From the NCBI GenBank assembly GCA_009691105.1, contig SHVU01000013.1, positions 1-55,270 on the forward strand: 55,270 nucleotides of DNA, given 5' to 3'. This document shows positions 35,408 through 43,947 of this stretch, in pieces. Position 1 is the stretch's first letter. Every line of letters begins with the position of its first letter. Made by a program: the position numbers and the translations under genes. The notes under the pieces are model-generated. The model worked only from the letters and a program-made list of their open reading frames with translations. It was not told where the DNA came from and made no database searches. Source of the DNA: Rhodospirillales bacterium. Lineage in GTDB: Bacteria; Pseudomonadota; Alphaproteobacteria; Rhodospirillales; SHVU01.

Positions 35408-36433
35408 GTGACCGCTACCGCCCAAGATAAAAAAGACAGTATCGCGTTGGGAGAGTCCGAGAAGCTCCTGGAAGCTCTTGAAACCCTCGGCGGTCGCCTC
35501 GCTGATGTCCGGGCCGCCATTGGCCGGATCATCTTCGGTCAGCGCCAGGTCATCGAAGAAACCCTGATCACGATCTTGGCCGGAGGGCATGTCTTGCTCA
35601 TCGGCGTCCCCGGCCTCGGCAAGACCCGTCTTGTGGAGACGCTCGGGACCGTGCTCGGCCTCGATGAGCGCCGGGTTCAGTTCACGCCCGACCTGATGCC
35701 GGGCGACATTATCGGCTCCGAAGTCCTGGAAGAGGCCGAGTCCGGGCGTCGTTCGTTCCGCTTCATCAAGGGACCGGTCTTTAGCCAATTGCTGATGGCC
35801 GACGAAATCAACCGGGCCAGTCCCCGGACCCAATCGGCTCTGCTTCAGGCGATGCAGGAACGCCGCGTCTCGGTCGCCGGCCAGTATCACGATTTGCCGC
35901 CGCCGTTTCATGTGCTCGCGACCCAGAACCCGCTCGAGCTTGAAGGCACCTATCCGTTGCCCGAAGCCCAGCTCGACCGGTTCTTCATGCAGGTCGACGT
36001 CGGCTATCCCGATCCCGATGACGAGCGGACCGTGCTCATGATGACGACGGGCGCCCACGACGAGAGGCCGCGCCAAGTCATGAATGGGGCAAGCCTGCTC
36101 GAAGCGCAACGGCTGGTCCGTCATGTCCCGGTCGGCGAAAGCGTCGTCGAGGCGATCTTGAAGCTGGTCCGCTCGGGCCGTCCGGAATCGACGACCATCG
36201 ACGACGTTCGCAAGCACGTGTCGTGGGGGCCCGGGCCGCGCGCCAGCCAAGCTCTGATGCTGGGCGTTCGGGCCCGCGCCGTCGCCGACAATCGCTTGGC
36301 TCCGTCCATCGACGACGTCTTGGCGCTGGCGCATCCGATCTTGCGCCATCGTATGGCGTTGAACTTTGCGGCCCGTGCCGAGGGCGTCACCATCCAGCAG
36401 ATTATCGACCGGCTCTGCCAGGATATCGCCTAG
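35408..36433 (+). CDS. MoxR-family AAA+ ATPase
   Basis: 341 residues. The Walker A motif is GVPGLGKT (66-73), Walker B LLMADEINRA (~128-136), sensor I ATQNPLELEGTYPLPEAQLDRF, and sensor II/lid near WGPGPRASQAL. MoxR ATPases act as chaperones with VWA-domain partners. The GTG at 35408 follows AGCAGGGAG; a TTG at 35384 is less likely. It opens a four-gene run with DUF58, DUF4159 and a VWA-like protein, the usual MoxR partners. Confidence 0.93.
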   Translation: MTATAQDKKDSIALGESEKLLEALETLGGRLADVRAAIGRIIFGQRQVIEETLITILAGGHVLLIGVPGLGKTRLVETLGTVLGLDERRVQFTPDLMPGDIIGSEVLEEAESGRRSFRFIKGPVFSQLLMADEINRASPRTQSALLQAMQERRVSVAGQYHDLPPPFHVLATQNPLELEGTYPLPEAQLDRFFMQVDVGYPDPDDERTVLMMTTGAHDERPRQVMNGASLLEAQRLVRHVPVGESVVEAILKLVRSGRPESTTIDDVRKHVSWGPGPRASQALMLGVRARAVADNRLAPSIDDVLALAHPILRHRMALNFAARAEGVTIQQIIDRLCQDIA

Positions 36434-36462
36434 GAGCACGCTATCGGACGGATGATCGCACC

Positions 36463-37377
36463 ATGATCACGCCCCAACGTCCCGAGCTCTATCACCGGGC
36501 CGAGGAGTTGGCGTCATCGTTGCCGCCGTTGTTGGTGGCGGCGGATCGTGTCGCGACGACAGTGTCCCAAGGCGTCCATGGGCGTCGCCGGGTCGGGCAG
36601 GGCGAAGTCTTTTGGCAGTTTCGGCGCTATCAGCCGGGCGAATCCATCAAGCACATCGACTGGCGGCAATCGGCGAAGTCGCAGCCACTCTATGTCCGTG
36701 AAAACGAGTGGGTGGCGGCGCAGAGCGTGTGGCTGTGGCGCGACGGCTCGCCGTCGATGGACTACGAGTCCGTCCAAACGCTTCCGAAAAAGCGCGAGCG
36801 CGCCGATCTTCTAATGTTGGCGTTGGCCTCGTTGTTGATCCGCGGTGGCGAGCGCGTCACGGCGCTCGGCAGTGGCTTGCGACCGGCATCGGGCCGCGCG
36901 GCGCTAAACTGCTTAGCGGCGATCATTGCCGAGGATCGCCTATCGCGCTCCAGCTTGCCGGTCCTCGAACCGTTGCCGCGTCATTGCCGCGTCGTCCTGT
37001 TCGGCGATTTCTTGTCGCCCCTTCCCGTGATCAAGGCGGCGATCGACGGCTTCGTCGGCGCCGGCGTGCGCGGCCACTTGCTGCAGATCACCGACCCGGC
37101 GGAAGAAGCGCTGCCCTTCGCCGGCCGTATCCTGTTCGAAGGCATGGAGGCGGACGGCGACGTTTTGTTCGGTCGCGTCGAGTCGGTCCGCAGCGATTAT
37201 CGCGACACGCTCGCCGCGCATCGTCGTGGTCTCGATGCCTTGACCCAAGCCGCCGGCTGGACCTACGGAGTGCACCACACCGACCGGCCGCCGCAAGAAG
37301 CACTGCTCTCGCTCTACGTCACCCTCTCCATGCCCATCGGCGCCACCGGCGTCCGCGGCCACGCCGGTCGGAGGTGA
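36463..37377 (+). CDS. DUF58 domain-containing protein
   Basis: 304 residues. The DUF58 signature FRRYQPGESIKHIDWRQSA (53-71) is followed by a VWA-like fold with LWRDGSPSMDYES in place of a canonical D-x-S-x-S. No membrane segment is seen, so it is probably cytosolic or peripheral. DUF58 proteins are regular partners of MoxR ATPases, though the biochemical activity is not known. The ATG at 36463 is 29 bases after the moxR stop. Confidence 0.88.
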   Translation: MITPQRPELYHRAEELASSLPPLLVAADRVATTVSQGVHGRRRVGQGEVFWQFRRYQPGESIKHIDWRQSAKSQPLYVRENEWVAAQSVWLWRDGSPSMDYESVQTLPKKRERADLLMLALASLLIRGGERVTALGSGLRPASGRAALNCLAAIIAEDRLSRSSLPVLEPLPRHCRVVLFGDFLSPLPVIKAAIDGFVGAGVRGHLLQITDPAEEALPFAGRILFEGMEADGDVLFGRVESVRSDYRDTLAAHRRGLDALTQAAGWTYGVHHTDRPPQEALLSLYVTLSMPIGATGVRGHAGRR

Positions 37378-37381
37378 TGGC

Positions 37382-40075
37382 GTGCTGAGCTTCGGCGCGT
37401 TGTCCTTCGCGTTCCCTTGGGCGTTGCTGGCCCTGGTCGCGCTGCCGGCACTGTGGTGGCTGCTGCGGCTGACGCCGCCGGCCCCATTCAAGATGCGCTT
37501 TCCGCCGATCGCACTCCTTCTGCAGTTGCGGTCGCAGGAAGAAAGTTCGGCCAAGTCGCCGCTCTGGCTTCTTCTTCTCCGACTCGCGCTGGCCATCGCC
37601 ATCATCTTCGCGGTGTCCCAACCACTCTGGGACGCCGGCTCGAATTTGCGGGGCGCTGGCCCGGTCGTCGTCGTCGTCGATGACGGGTGGGCGGGATCGC
37701 GCCATTGGGCCGGTCGCAAGGCGGCCCTGACCGATATCATCGGCCAAGCCGAACGTCAGGAGCGCAGCGTGGTGCTCGTGACGACGGCGCCGGACGGCGC
37801 GGCGCGCGGTCCGGCCAGCGTTCTTGTCGCGGCCGAGGCGCGTCGCATCGCCGAAGCCCTCGAACCCAAACCGTGGTCGGTCAATCGGGTCGCGGCGCTC
37901 GATCGGCTGACCGAGACGACCAATTTAATGTCGGCGCCGCCGGGTCATGTCTTTTGGTTGAGCGACGGACTCGATCATGGTGGCACCGCGGCGTTTATTC
38001 ATGGGCTGCGCCGCTTCGGCACTGTGACCGTCGTCGACGATCCGATCGACATGCTGCCGATGGTTCTTCGCCCGCCGGTTGCCGAAGGCCAAGGCTTGAA
38101 CGTTCGCGTGGCGCGGGCCGAAACCAGCCTCGGCGGTGTCACCGTTCTGCGCGGCTTAGACGACAACGGTCAGCCCATCCATCGCCAGACCGTCAATTTC
38201 CAGGTGGGCGAGGCCGAAGCGCGGGCGACGATCGAGGTCCCGAGCGAACTTCGCAACCGCCTGGCGCGGCTCGAACTTGAGAATGAATCGACCGCCGCCG
38301 GTATCGCCCTACTCGACGAGCGGTGGCGGCGGCGCCCCGTCGGTCTGATCTCGGCGGAAGGCGTCATCGGCGACCAGCCGTTGTTGAGCGAACTCTTTTA
38401 TCTGGAGCGCGCCTTGGAGCCGTTCACCGAAATCCGGCGGGGTTCGGTGAAGGATCTTCTCGCACGGCGCATCGCTGTTTTGGTGCTGGCCGATCCGGGA
38501 CCGCTCGATGCGAACGATCTTGGCCTCGTCCAACGCTGGATCGCCGACGGCGGTATCGCCGTTCGGTTTGCCGGACCGCGCCTGGCGACCGAGGCCGACG
38601 AGCTTATTCCGGTGCAGCTGCGGCTCGGCGACCGCATTCTTGGCGGCTCGATGTCGTGGTCGCGGCCGGCGTCGTTGGCGCCGTTCCGGGACGCGTCGCC
38701 GTTCCACGGCCTGGCGATTTCGGGCGATGCCAAGGTCCGCCGCCAAGTTCTCGCGCAACCGGCTCTCGATCTTCTAGAGAAGACCTGGGCGGAGCTTAGC
38801 GACGGCACGCCGCTGGTTACCGCGGAGCGCCGCGAACGCGGCTGGCTGGTTCTCGTGCACACGACGGCGAATACGTCGTGGTCGGACTTGCCGCTCACCG
38901 GCACCTTCGTCGGCATGCTGCAGCGGATCGTCGGCCTCAGCCAGGGCGTCGCTGCCCGGCCTGGCAACACACCGCTTCCGCCGGTCCAGACGGTCGATGG
39001 GTACGGCCGTCTCGGTCCGCCGCCGTCGACCGCTCTCGCCTTGACCGGCGCGGCCATCGACGCGCAATTGCCGGGGCCAGAGCATCCGCCCGGCTATTAC
39101 GGCGTAGACACCGCGCGTCGCGCCTTCAACTTGTCGGCGAGCGTCGCGGATCCGAAACCGATCGGCGCGATCGCCGGCGTCGAGCGCGAAACCTACGAGC
39201 GCGCCGCCGAAGCCGATCTGACGCCGTGGCTCTATCTTGTGGCGTTGATTCTGGCCGTCATCGATCTTCTCGCCAGCCTCGCGCTGCGCGGCCACTTGCG
39301 GGTCCATCGCGGTCCGGTTGCGGCGATGCTGGTCCTCGGTCTGTTCGCGGCCACGCCGACGTTTGCCCAGACCGGTGATGCTTTCGCGATGGCCGCCAGT
39401 TTGAAGACGCGTCTGGCCTACGTCGTGACCGGCGACTTCGATGCGGATGAGACGAGCCGGGCGGGACTTGCCGGCGCGAGCGTCGTCGTCAATCAGCGAA
39501 CGGCCGCCGAGCTTGCCGAACCGGTGGGCATTTCGCTCGAAACCGACGAACTGCCGTTCTTTCCGCTGCTCTATTGGCCGATCACCGGATCGCAATCGAC
39601 CCTCTCGGCCAATGCCGTGGCCAAGCTCAATACGTTCATGCGCAACGGCGGACTGATTTTCTTCGACACGCGCAGCCAAGGCGGCGCTGGCCGGCCCGAT
39701 GTCCTGCGGAGCCTGGCCCGCACTCTCGACATTCCACCGATCGCGCCGATCCCGGCTGACCACGTCCTGACCCGCTCCTATTATTTGCTCCGCGAATTTC
39801 CGGGGCGGTGGGCCGGCGGCACGCTGTGGGTCGAACGGCCCGGCGAGCGTATCAACGACGGCGTCTCGTCGATCCTCGTCGGCCATAATGATTGGGCGGG
39901 GGCTTGGGCGATGGACGACGCGCAGCGACCGATGAACGCCGTGGTCCCCGGTGGCGATCGCCAGCGCGAACTGGCCTATCGTTTCGCGATCAATCTCGTC
40001 ATGTACGCCCTGACCGGCAACTACAAGTCCGATCAGGTGCACCTGCCCTCGATCTTGCAGAGGCTCGGCCAATGA
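37382..40075 (+). CDS. BatA/DUF4159 membrane protein
   Basis: 897 residues. The N-terminus has two membrane helices around residues 10-28 and 60-80 (BatA-type: FPWALLALVALPALWWLL, PPIALLLQLRSQEES). A VWA-like region (VVVVVDDGWAGSRHW) with degenerate metal site and a long periplasmic or cytoplasmic stretch follow. More helices appear near 617-635 and 645-660, and the DUF4159 domain occupies about residues 675-890 (LAYVVTGDF, GGLIFFDTRSQGG). GGAGGTGA precedes the GTG at 37382. The stop overlaps the next gene (ATGA). Confidence 0.85.
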   Translation: MLSFGALSFAFPWALLALVALPALWWLLRLTPPAPFKMRFPPIALLLQLRSQEESSAKSPLWLLLLRLALAIAIIFAVSQPLWDAGSNLRGAGPVVVVVDDGWAGSRHWAGRKAALTDIIGQAERQERSVVLVTTAPDGAARGPASVLVAAEARRIAEALEPKPWSVNRVAALDRLTETTNLMSAPPGHVFWLSDGLDHGGTAAFIHGLRRFGTVTVVDDPIDMLPMVLRPPVAEGQGLNVRVARAETSLGGVTVLRGLDDNGQPIHRQTVNFQVGEAEARATIEVPSELRNRLARLELENESTAAGIALLDERWRRRPVGLISAEGVIGDQPLLSELFYLERALEPFTEIRRGSVKDLLARRIAVLVLADPGPLDANDLGLVQRWIADGGIAVRFAGPRLATEADELIPVQLRLGDRILGGSMSWSRPASLAPFRDASPFHGLAISGDAKVRRQVLAQPALDLLEKTWAELSDGTPLVTAERRERGWLVLVHTTANTSWSDLPLTGTFVGMLQRIVGLSQGVAARPGNTPLPPVQTVDGYGRLGPPPSTALALTGAAIDAQLPGPEHPPGYYGVDTARRAFNLSASVADPKPIGAIAGVERETYERAAEADLTPWLYLVALILAVIDLLASLALRGHLRVHRGPVAAMLVLGLFAATPTFAQTGDAFAMAASLKTRLAYVVTGDFDADETSRAGLAGASVVVNQRTAAELAEPVGISLETDELPFFPLLYWPITGSQSTLSANAVAKLNTFMRNGGLIFFDTRSQGGAGRPDVLRSLARTLDIPPIAPIPADHVLTRSYYLLREFPGRWAGGTLWVERPGERINDGVSSILVGHNDWAGAWAMDDAQRPMNAVVPGGDRQRELAYRFAINLVMYALTGNYKSDQVHLPSILQRLGQ

Positions 40076-42150
40076 TGGTCGGGATCGATTTCTTTCCGCT
40101 CGTGCCCTGGCCGTTCGTCGCGGTCTTTGGCGTTCTCGGCGCGGTCCTCGTCGCCATCGCCGTCTGGCGGCGGAGCCGGGGCACCGTTTTGCGCGCCGCC
40201 GGCCTCGCGATCCTGGTGCTCGTGCTGCTCAATCCTGGCGTGGCGCGGGAGAGCCGCACGCCCCAGCCCGACATTGCGGTCATCGTCGTCGACGAGTCGG
40301 CCAGCCAGAAGATCGGCGATCGCAAAGCCCAAACGGAAAAAGCTCTCGATCAGGCCCGCGCCGCGCTCGCCAAACATCCGGACCTTGAAGTCAAAGTGGT
40401 TCGGCCAGGCGGCTCGGCTCTTGAGGCCGGCGAAGAAGGCACGCGCCTATTCTCCGCGCTCGAGCAAGGCCTCGCCGATGTTCCCCGCTCGCGACTGGCC
40501 GGCGCGGTGTTGATCACCGACGGTCAGGTCCACGACGTCCCGCGCGAGGCGGCCGAACTGGCGATCGGCGCGCCGGTCCACGCGATGATTACGGGTCGGC
40601 GCGGCGAAAAGGACCGCCGTCTTGTTCTCGAACAGATCCCGGCCTTCGGTCTCGTCGGTCAGAACGTCACCGTCGGCGTCCGCGTCCTCGATCAGCCGGG
40701 CGATCCTGCCGCCAACCGTGGCGCGACGGCCCGGATCGTCGTTCGGCGCGACTTGGTGCAGATCGATTCCATCCAGGCGCCGATCGGCGAATCCGTCCAA
40801 GCGTCCTTCCCTCTGGAACACGCCGGCCGTACGATCGTCGAACTCGAGGTCGAAGCGGCGCCCGACGAGCTGTCGCTCATCAACAACCGCATCGTCACCG
40901 GCATCAACGGCGTCCGCGATCGCCTGCGGGTGCTTCTGATCTCGGGCCAACCCCACGCCGGCGATCGCGTCTGGCGCAATCTGTTGAAGGCCGATCCGTC
41001 GGTCGATCTGGTCCATTTCACGATCTTGCGGCCGCCCGAAAAGGACGATAGGACGCCGCTCCGCGAACTCGCGTTGATCGTGTTTCCGGTCCAGGAGCTG
41101 TTCGAGGTCAAGATCAAGGACTTCAACTTGATCATCTTCAACCGCTACATCGAGCGCGACATTCTGCCGCCGGCTTACATGCGCAACATCGAACGCTACG
41201 TTCGGGAGGGCGGCGCGCTGTTGCTCTCGGTCGGACCGGAATACGCCGGAATCCGCAGCATGTTCCGCACGCCGCTCGCGCCGATTATTCCGGTCGCGCC
41301 AACCGGCGAGGTGTTCGAGGAAGGCTTCCGTCCGGCGATCACGGACGTTGGGCGCCGCCATCCTGTGACCGCGGCCTTGCCGCAGTCCGGAATTGATAAG
41401 CCGGCGTGGGGGCGATGGTTCCGTCACATCGACGGCCAACCGCGCAGCGGCAACGTCTTGTTGGACGGGGTTGGCGGCCGGCCGCTCTTCGTGGTCGATC
41501 GGGTGGAAAAGGGTCGCGTCGCTCAGCTCATGAGCGATCACATGTGGCTCTGGGCCCGCGAATACGAAGGCGGCGGGCCGCAGGCAGAAATCCTGCGTCG
41601 CCTCGCGCATTGGCTGATGAAGGAGCCGGAGCTCGAAGAGGAAAGCCTGTGGCTCTCGACCCAAGGCAATCAACTGACAGTCGAGCGGCGCAGTCTGGAT
41701 CCGGCCGTGCCGACGGTGACCGTGATCGCGCCGTCGGGTGCGACCGAGAAATTGACCTTGTCGCCGATGCCGAGCGGCTTCGCGCGGGCGACCATCGCGG
41801 TATCGGAGATCGGACTCTACCGCGCCGAGGACGGAACGCGGACGGCGCTGGCGGCGCTGGGTTCGCCGAGTTCGCCGGAGCTCACCGATTTGCGCGCCAC
41901 GATCCAGCGCCTCGAACCTTTGCTCCAAGCAACGGGCGGCGGCGTCGCCTGGGTTGCCGACGATGGCGTTCCGGAATTGCGCCGGACCCGGCCCGGCCGC
42001 GACACGGCCGGACGTGGCTGGCTCGGTCTTCGTGAGAACTATACCTATGTCGTGACCGCCGCGAACCGGGTTTCGCTTCTCCCTGGACTCCTGGTGTTGC
42101 TCATCGCCGTGGGCACCCTGATGGGAGCGTGGTGGCGCGAAGGCCGCTAG
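40072..42150 (+). CDS. VWA/glutamine-amidotransferase-like membrane protein
   Basis: 692 residues. Two helices at the N-terminus (~10-28, ~38-55) are followed by a VWA-like domain with VIVVDESASQK (D-x-S-x-S-like metal site, DESAS) and LITDGQVHD. A class-I-glutamine-amidotransferase-like domain (RVLLISGQPHAGDRVWRN to GGALLLSVGPEY) comes next, and a C-terminal membrane helix (LLPGLLVLLIAVGTLMGAWW) ends the protein. There is no catalytic Cys-His-Glu triad evident, so the GATase domain is probably structural. It closes the MoxR operon. Confidence 0.82.
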   Translation: MMVGIDFFPLVPWPFVAVFGVLGAVLVAIAVWRRSRGTVLRAAGLAILVLVLLNPGVARESRTPQPDIAVIVVDESASQKIGDRKAQTEKALDQARAALAKHPDLEVKVVRPGGSALEAGEEGTRLFSALEQGLADVPRSRLAGAVLITDGQVHDVPREAAELAIGAPVHAMITGRRGEKDRRLVLEQIPAFGLVGQNVTVGVRVLDQPGDPAANRGATARIVVRRDLVQIDSIQAPIGESVQASFPLEHAGRTIVELEVEAAPDELSLINNRIVTGINGVRDRLRVLLISGQPHAGDRVWRNLLKADPSVDLVHFTILRPPEKDDRTPLRELALIVFPVQELFEVKIKDFNLIIFNRYIERDILPPAYMRNIERYVREGGALLLSVGPEYAGIRSMFRTPLAPIIPVAPTGEVFEEGFRPAITDVGRRHPVTAALPQSGIDKPAWGRWFRHIDGQPRSGNVLLDGVGGRPLFVVDRVEKGRVAQLMSDHMWLWAREYEGGGPQAEILRRLAHWLMKEPELEEESLWLSTQGNQLTVERRSLDPAVPTVTVIAPSGATEKLTLSPMPSGFARATIAVSEIGLYRAEDGTRTALAALGSPSSPELTDLRATIQRLEPLLQATGGGVAWVADDGVPELRRTRPGRDTAGRGWLGLRENYTYVVTAANRVSLLPGLLVLLIAVGTLMGAWWREGR

Positions 42151-42249
42151 ACGGATCGCGCGGCTTTCGCGAATCGGTCGACCACTGCCAAAATGCTCGG
42201 CCTAGAAACGGCCGCGCGAATCCAAAACCATCACAAGAGGGCCATGACA

Positions 42250-42708
42250 ATGGACTCGCACTCCCGGCCGGCTTCGCAGCTATTCATTCCGGCGCTCGGC
42301 GGTCTTTACGCGCGGTTGGCATGTTTCGCCTATCCGCTGGTCCGCATCGTCGCCGGCCTGTGGCTGGTCCCGCACGGCGCCCAGAAGCTCTTCGGCGATA
42401 CCAACATGTTCGCTGGCGCCTTCGACCAAATGGGGTTAGAGCCGGCGTTGCCGCTTGTTTATCTCGTCGGTTTGGTCGAATTCGTGGGCGGCCTGATGAT
42501 GGCGGTTGGCCTGCTGACCCTCCCGGCCGCGGCCGCGGCGGCGACCGTGCTGTTCGTGGCGGTGGTCAAGGTGCACTTGCCGATGGGCTTCATGGGCGAC
42601 AGCGGCGGTTTCGAGTACCCGTTGATGTGGGCGCTGCTTTTGGTGGCGATAGTCATCCGTGGCGGCGGCGCCCTCTCGATCGATCGTCGCATCTGGCGTG
42701 AATTCTGA
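42250..42708 (+). CDS. DoxX family membrane protein
   Basis: About 152 residues with four membrane helices (YPLVRIVAGLWLVPHGAQKLF, LPLVYLVGLVEFVGGLMMAVG and two more). GLWLVPHGAQKLFG is the DoxX signature. DoxX proteins are membrane redox-related proteins of poorly known role. AAGAGGG lies 8 bases before the ATG at 42250, better than for the ATG at 42244. The pirin-type gene follows in the same frame after 18 bases. Confidence 0.88.
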   Translation: MDSHSRPASQLFIPALGGLYARLACFAYPLVRIVAGLWLVPHGAQKLFGDTNMFAGAFDQMGLEPALPLVYLVGLVEFVGGLMMAVGLLTLPAAAAAATVLFVAVVKVHLPMGFMGDSGGFEYPLMWALLLVAIVIRGGGALSIDRRIWREF

Positions 42709-42726
42709 TTCGGGGTTAAAGCGCGC

Positions 42727-43422
42727 ACGATCGAGGTCCGGCCCTTTGAAACGTTTGGCGCCTTCGACGCCGGCTGGCTCGACGCCCACTATCATTTCAG
42801 CTTCGCTGACTATCACGATCCGTCGCGGATGGGCCTCGGACCATTGCGGGTCTGGAACGACGACCGGGTGACCCCGGGTGGCGGCTTTCCGCCGCACCCG
42901 CATCGCGATTTCGAAATCATCACCTATGTCCGCCAGGGCGCGGTCAGTCATGAGGACAGCATGGGTAACCGCGGCCGCACGGCCGCGGGCGACGTCCAGG
43001 TCATGAGCGCCGGCACCGGCGTCGTCCATTCCGAATTCAACGCCGACGACGAAGATCTGACGTTGTTCCAGATTTGGCTACGGCCGGATCGCATAGGTCT
43101 ACCGCCGCGGTGGGAGACGCAGCATTTCGACCTCGACAATCGCAAGGGCAGTCTTGTGCCCTTGGCAACGGGACGCGCCCCGACCGAGGGCGCACTCAAA
43201 ATTCACCAAGACGTTGTGCTGCTGGCGGGTGTTTTGCCGTCGGGCGCCGAAGCCCGTTACGCCTTGAAAAGCGGGACGGCTTATCTCGTACCGGCGCGCG
43301 GCGTGATCGAGGTCAATGGCCATAAGGCTGCTGCTCGCGCCGGAATTATCGTGGCCGGCGAGCCCGAGCTTCGCATCCGGGCTGTGGACGAGGCCGAAGT
43401 CGTGGTCATGGACCTGCCGTAA
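42727..43422 (+). CDS. Pirin family protein, apparent ACG start
   Basis: About 231 residues, the normal pirin length, from an ACG at 42727. Metal-binding motif in HPHRDFEIITYV with the partner region GTGVVHSEFNADD; QIWLRPDRIGLPPRWE and the second cupin follow. The residues before the first conventional ATG (42829) are clearly pirin-like: IEVRPFETFGAFDAGWLDAH and YHFSFADYHDPSR. No ATG, GTG or TTG exists in this frame between the doxX stop and 42829. Pirins are cupins, some with quercetinase activity. Either an ACG start is used, or a start codon was lost by one base. Confidence 0.85.
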   Translation, partial: TIEVRPFETFGAFDAGWLDAHYHFSFADYHDPSRMGLGPLRVWNDDRVTPGGGFPPHPHRDFEIITYVRQGAVSHEDSMGNRGRTAAGDVQVMSAGTGVVHSEFNADDEDLTLFQIWLRPDRIGLPPRWETQHFDLDNRKGSLVPLATGRAPTEGALKIHQDVVLLAGVLPSGAEARYALKSGTAYLVPARGVIEVNGHKAAARAGIIVAGEPELRIRAVDEAEVVVMDLP

Positions 43423-43505
43423 GGGCGGAATAACGCGCGGGACTATTTGTTTATGGATGTAGAGGGGGCGGCATCCTCGGTAGCTGCGCCCTCGGCTCTC
43501 GAATC

Positions 43506-43562
43506 GGCGGGGGGTGGCGAAACCGGCTCCCCCGCCGGGTACCCCTCGATCGACCACCCCCC
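43506..43562 (+). other. GC-rich segment with two competing hairpins
   Basis: GGCGGGGG (43506-43513) can pair with CCCCCGCC (43529-43536), but the overlapping GGGGGGTGG (43509-43517) can pair equally well with CCACCCCCC (43554-43562). A terminator follows 10 bases later. It lies in the tail after the pirin gene; I see no protein-coding frame of merit and it does not fit a tRNA or SRP RNA. Confidence 0.35.
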
Positions 43563-43571
43563 AAGATTCTT

Positions 43572-43598
43572 AAAGGCGCCCATCGGGCGCCTTTTCTA
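43572..43598 (+). terminator. Intrinsic terminator after pirin
   Basis: AAAGGCGCCC - ATC - GGGCGCCTTTTCT: a 10-bp stem with a three-base loop and a T run on the plus strand. It also faces the end of the minus-strand DUF2336 remnant. Confidence 0.85.
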
Positions 43599-43609
43599 TG
43601 GGCGGGGCG

Positions 43610-43947
43610 TCACGTGTAAAAGCCGAGATACCACTCGATGTCGGATTCACTCATCGGGTATTTGCCCTCGCGGGTGGCCCGAACCATGAACCGGGCTTGG
43701 ACGCGCCCCAGATTGCGTTGAATATTTTCCGCCATCTGCATGCTGAGCTGCGATTTCCAGGCGAGCACGGTTATGCCCTTGGCCCCACCGGTGCTGAGCA
43801 GCTTTTGGACGGTCGGCGAAGGCAGGCCCGACAAATGACGAGGCCGTAGCGGACGAAGGCGCGGTCGCCTTCCTGGATGGCGGCGGCGAAGAGCCCGCCC
43901 CCGAAGACAGCGGCAAGACTGAAACCTTTCTCTAGTCCACGCCGAAG
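43610..43947 (-). pseudogene. C-terminal remnant of a DUF2336 protein
   Basis: Directly after the gcvP stop the minus strand continues with LEKGFSLAAVFGGGLF and then AIQEGDRAFVRYGL. Near 43821-43836 the frame shifts and goes on as LSGLPSPTVQKLLSTGGAKG, QLSMQMAENIQRNLG and YPMSESDIEWYLGFYT, ending at TGA 43610. This is like the C-terminal third of DUF2336 proteins. The 5' two thirds are absent. Deleted start plus frameshift mean it is not functional. Confidence 0.6.

Noticed and set aside
43500-43570. A tRNA (including tRNA-Sec) or SRP RNA in the GC-rich segment
   Set aside because: No T-loop GTTCRANYC, no anticodon arm of fitting geometry, and no SRP tetraloop core were found on either strand.
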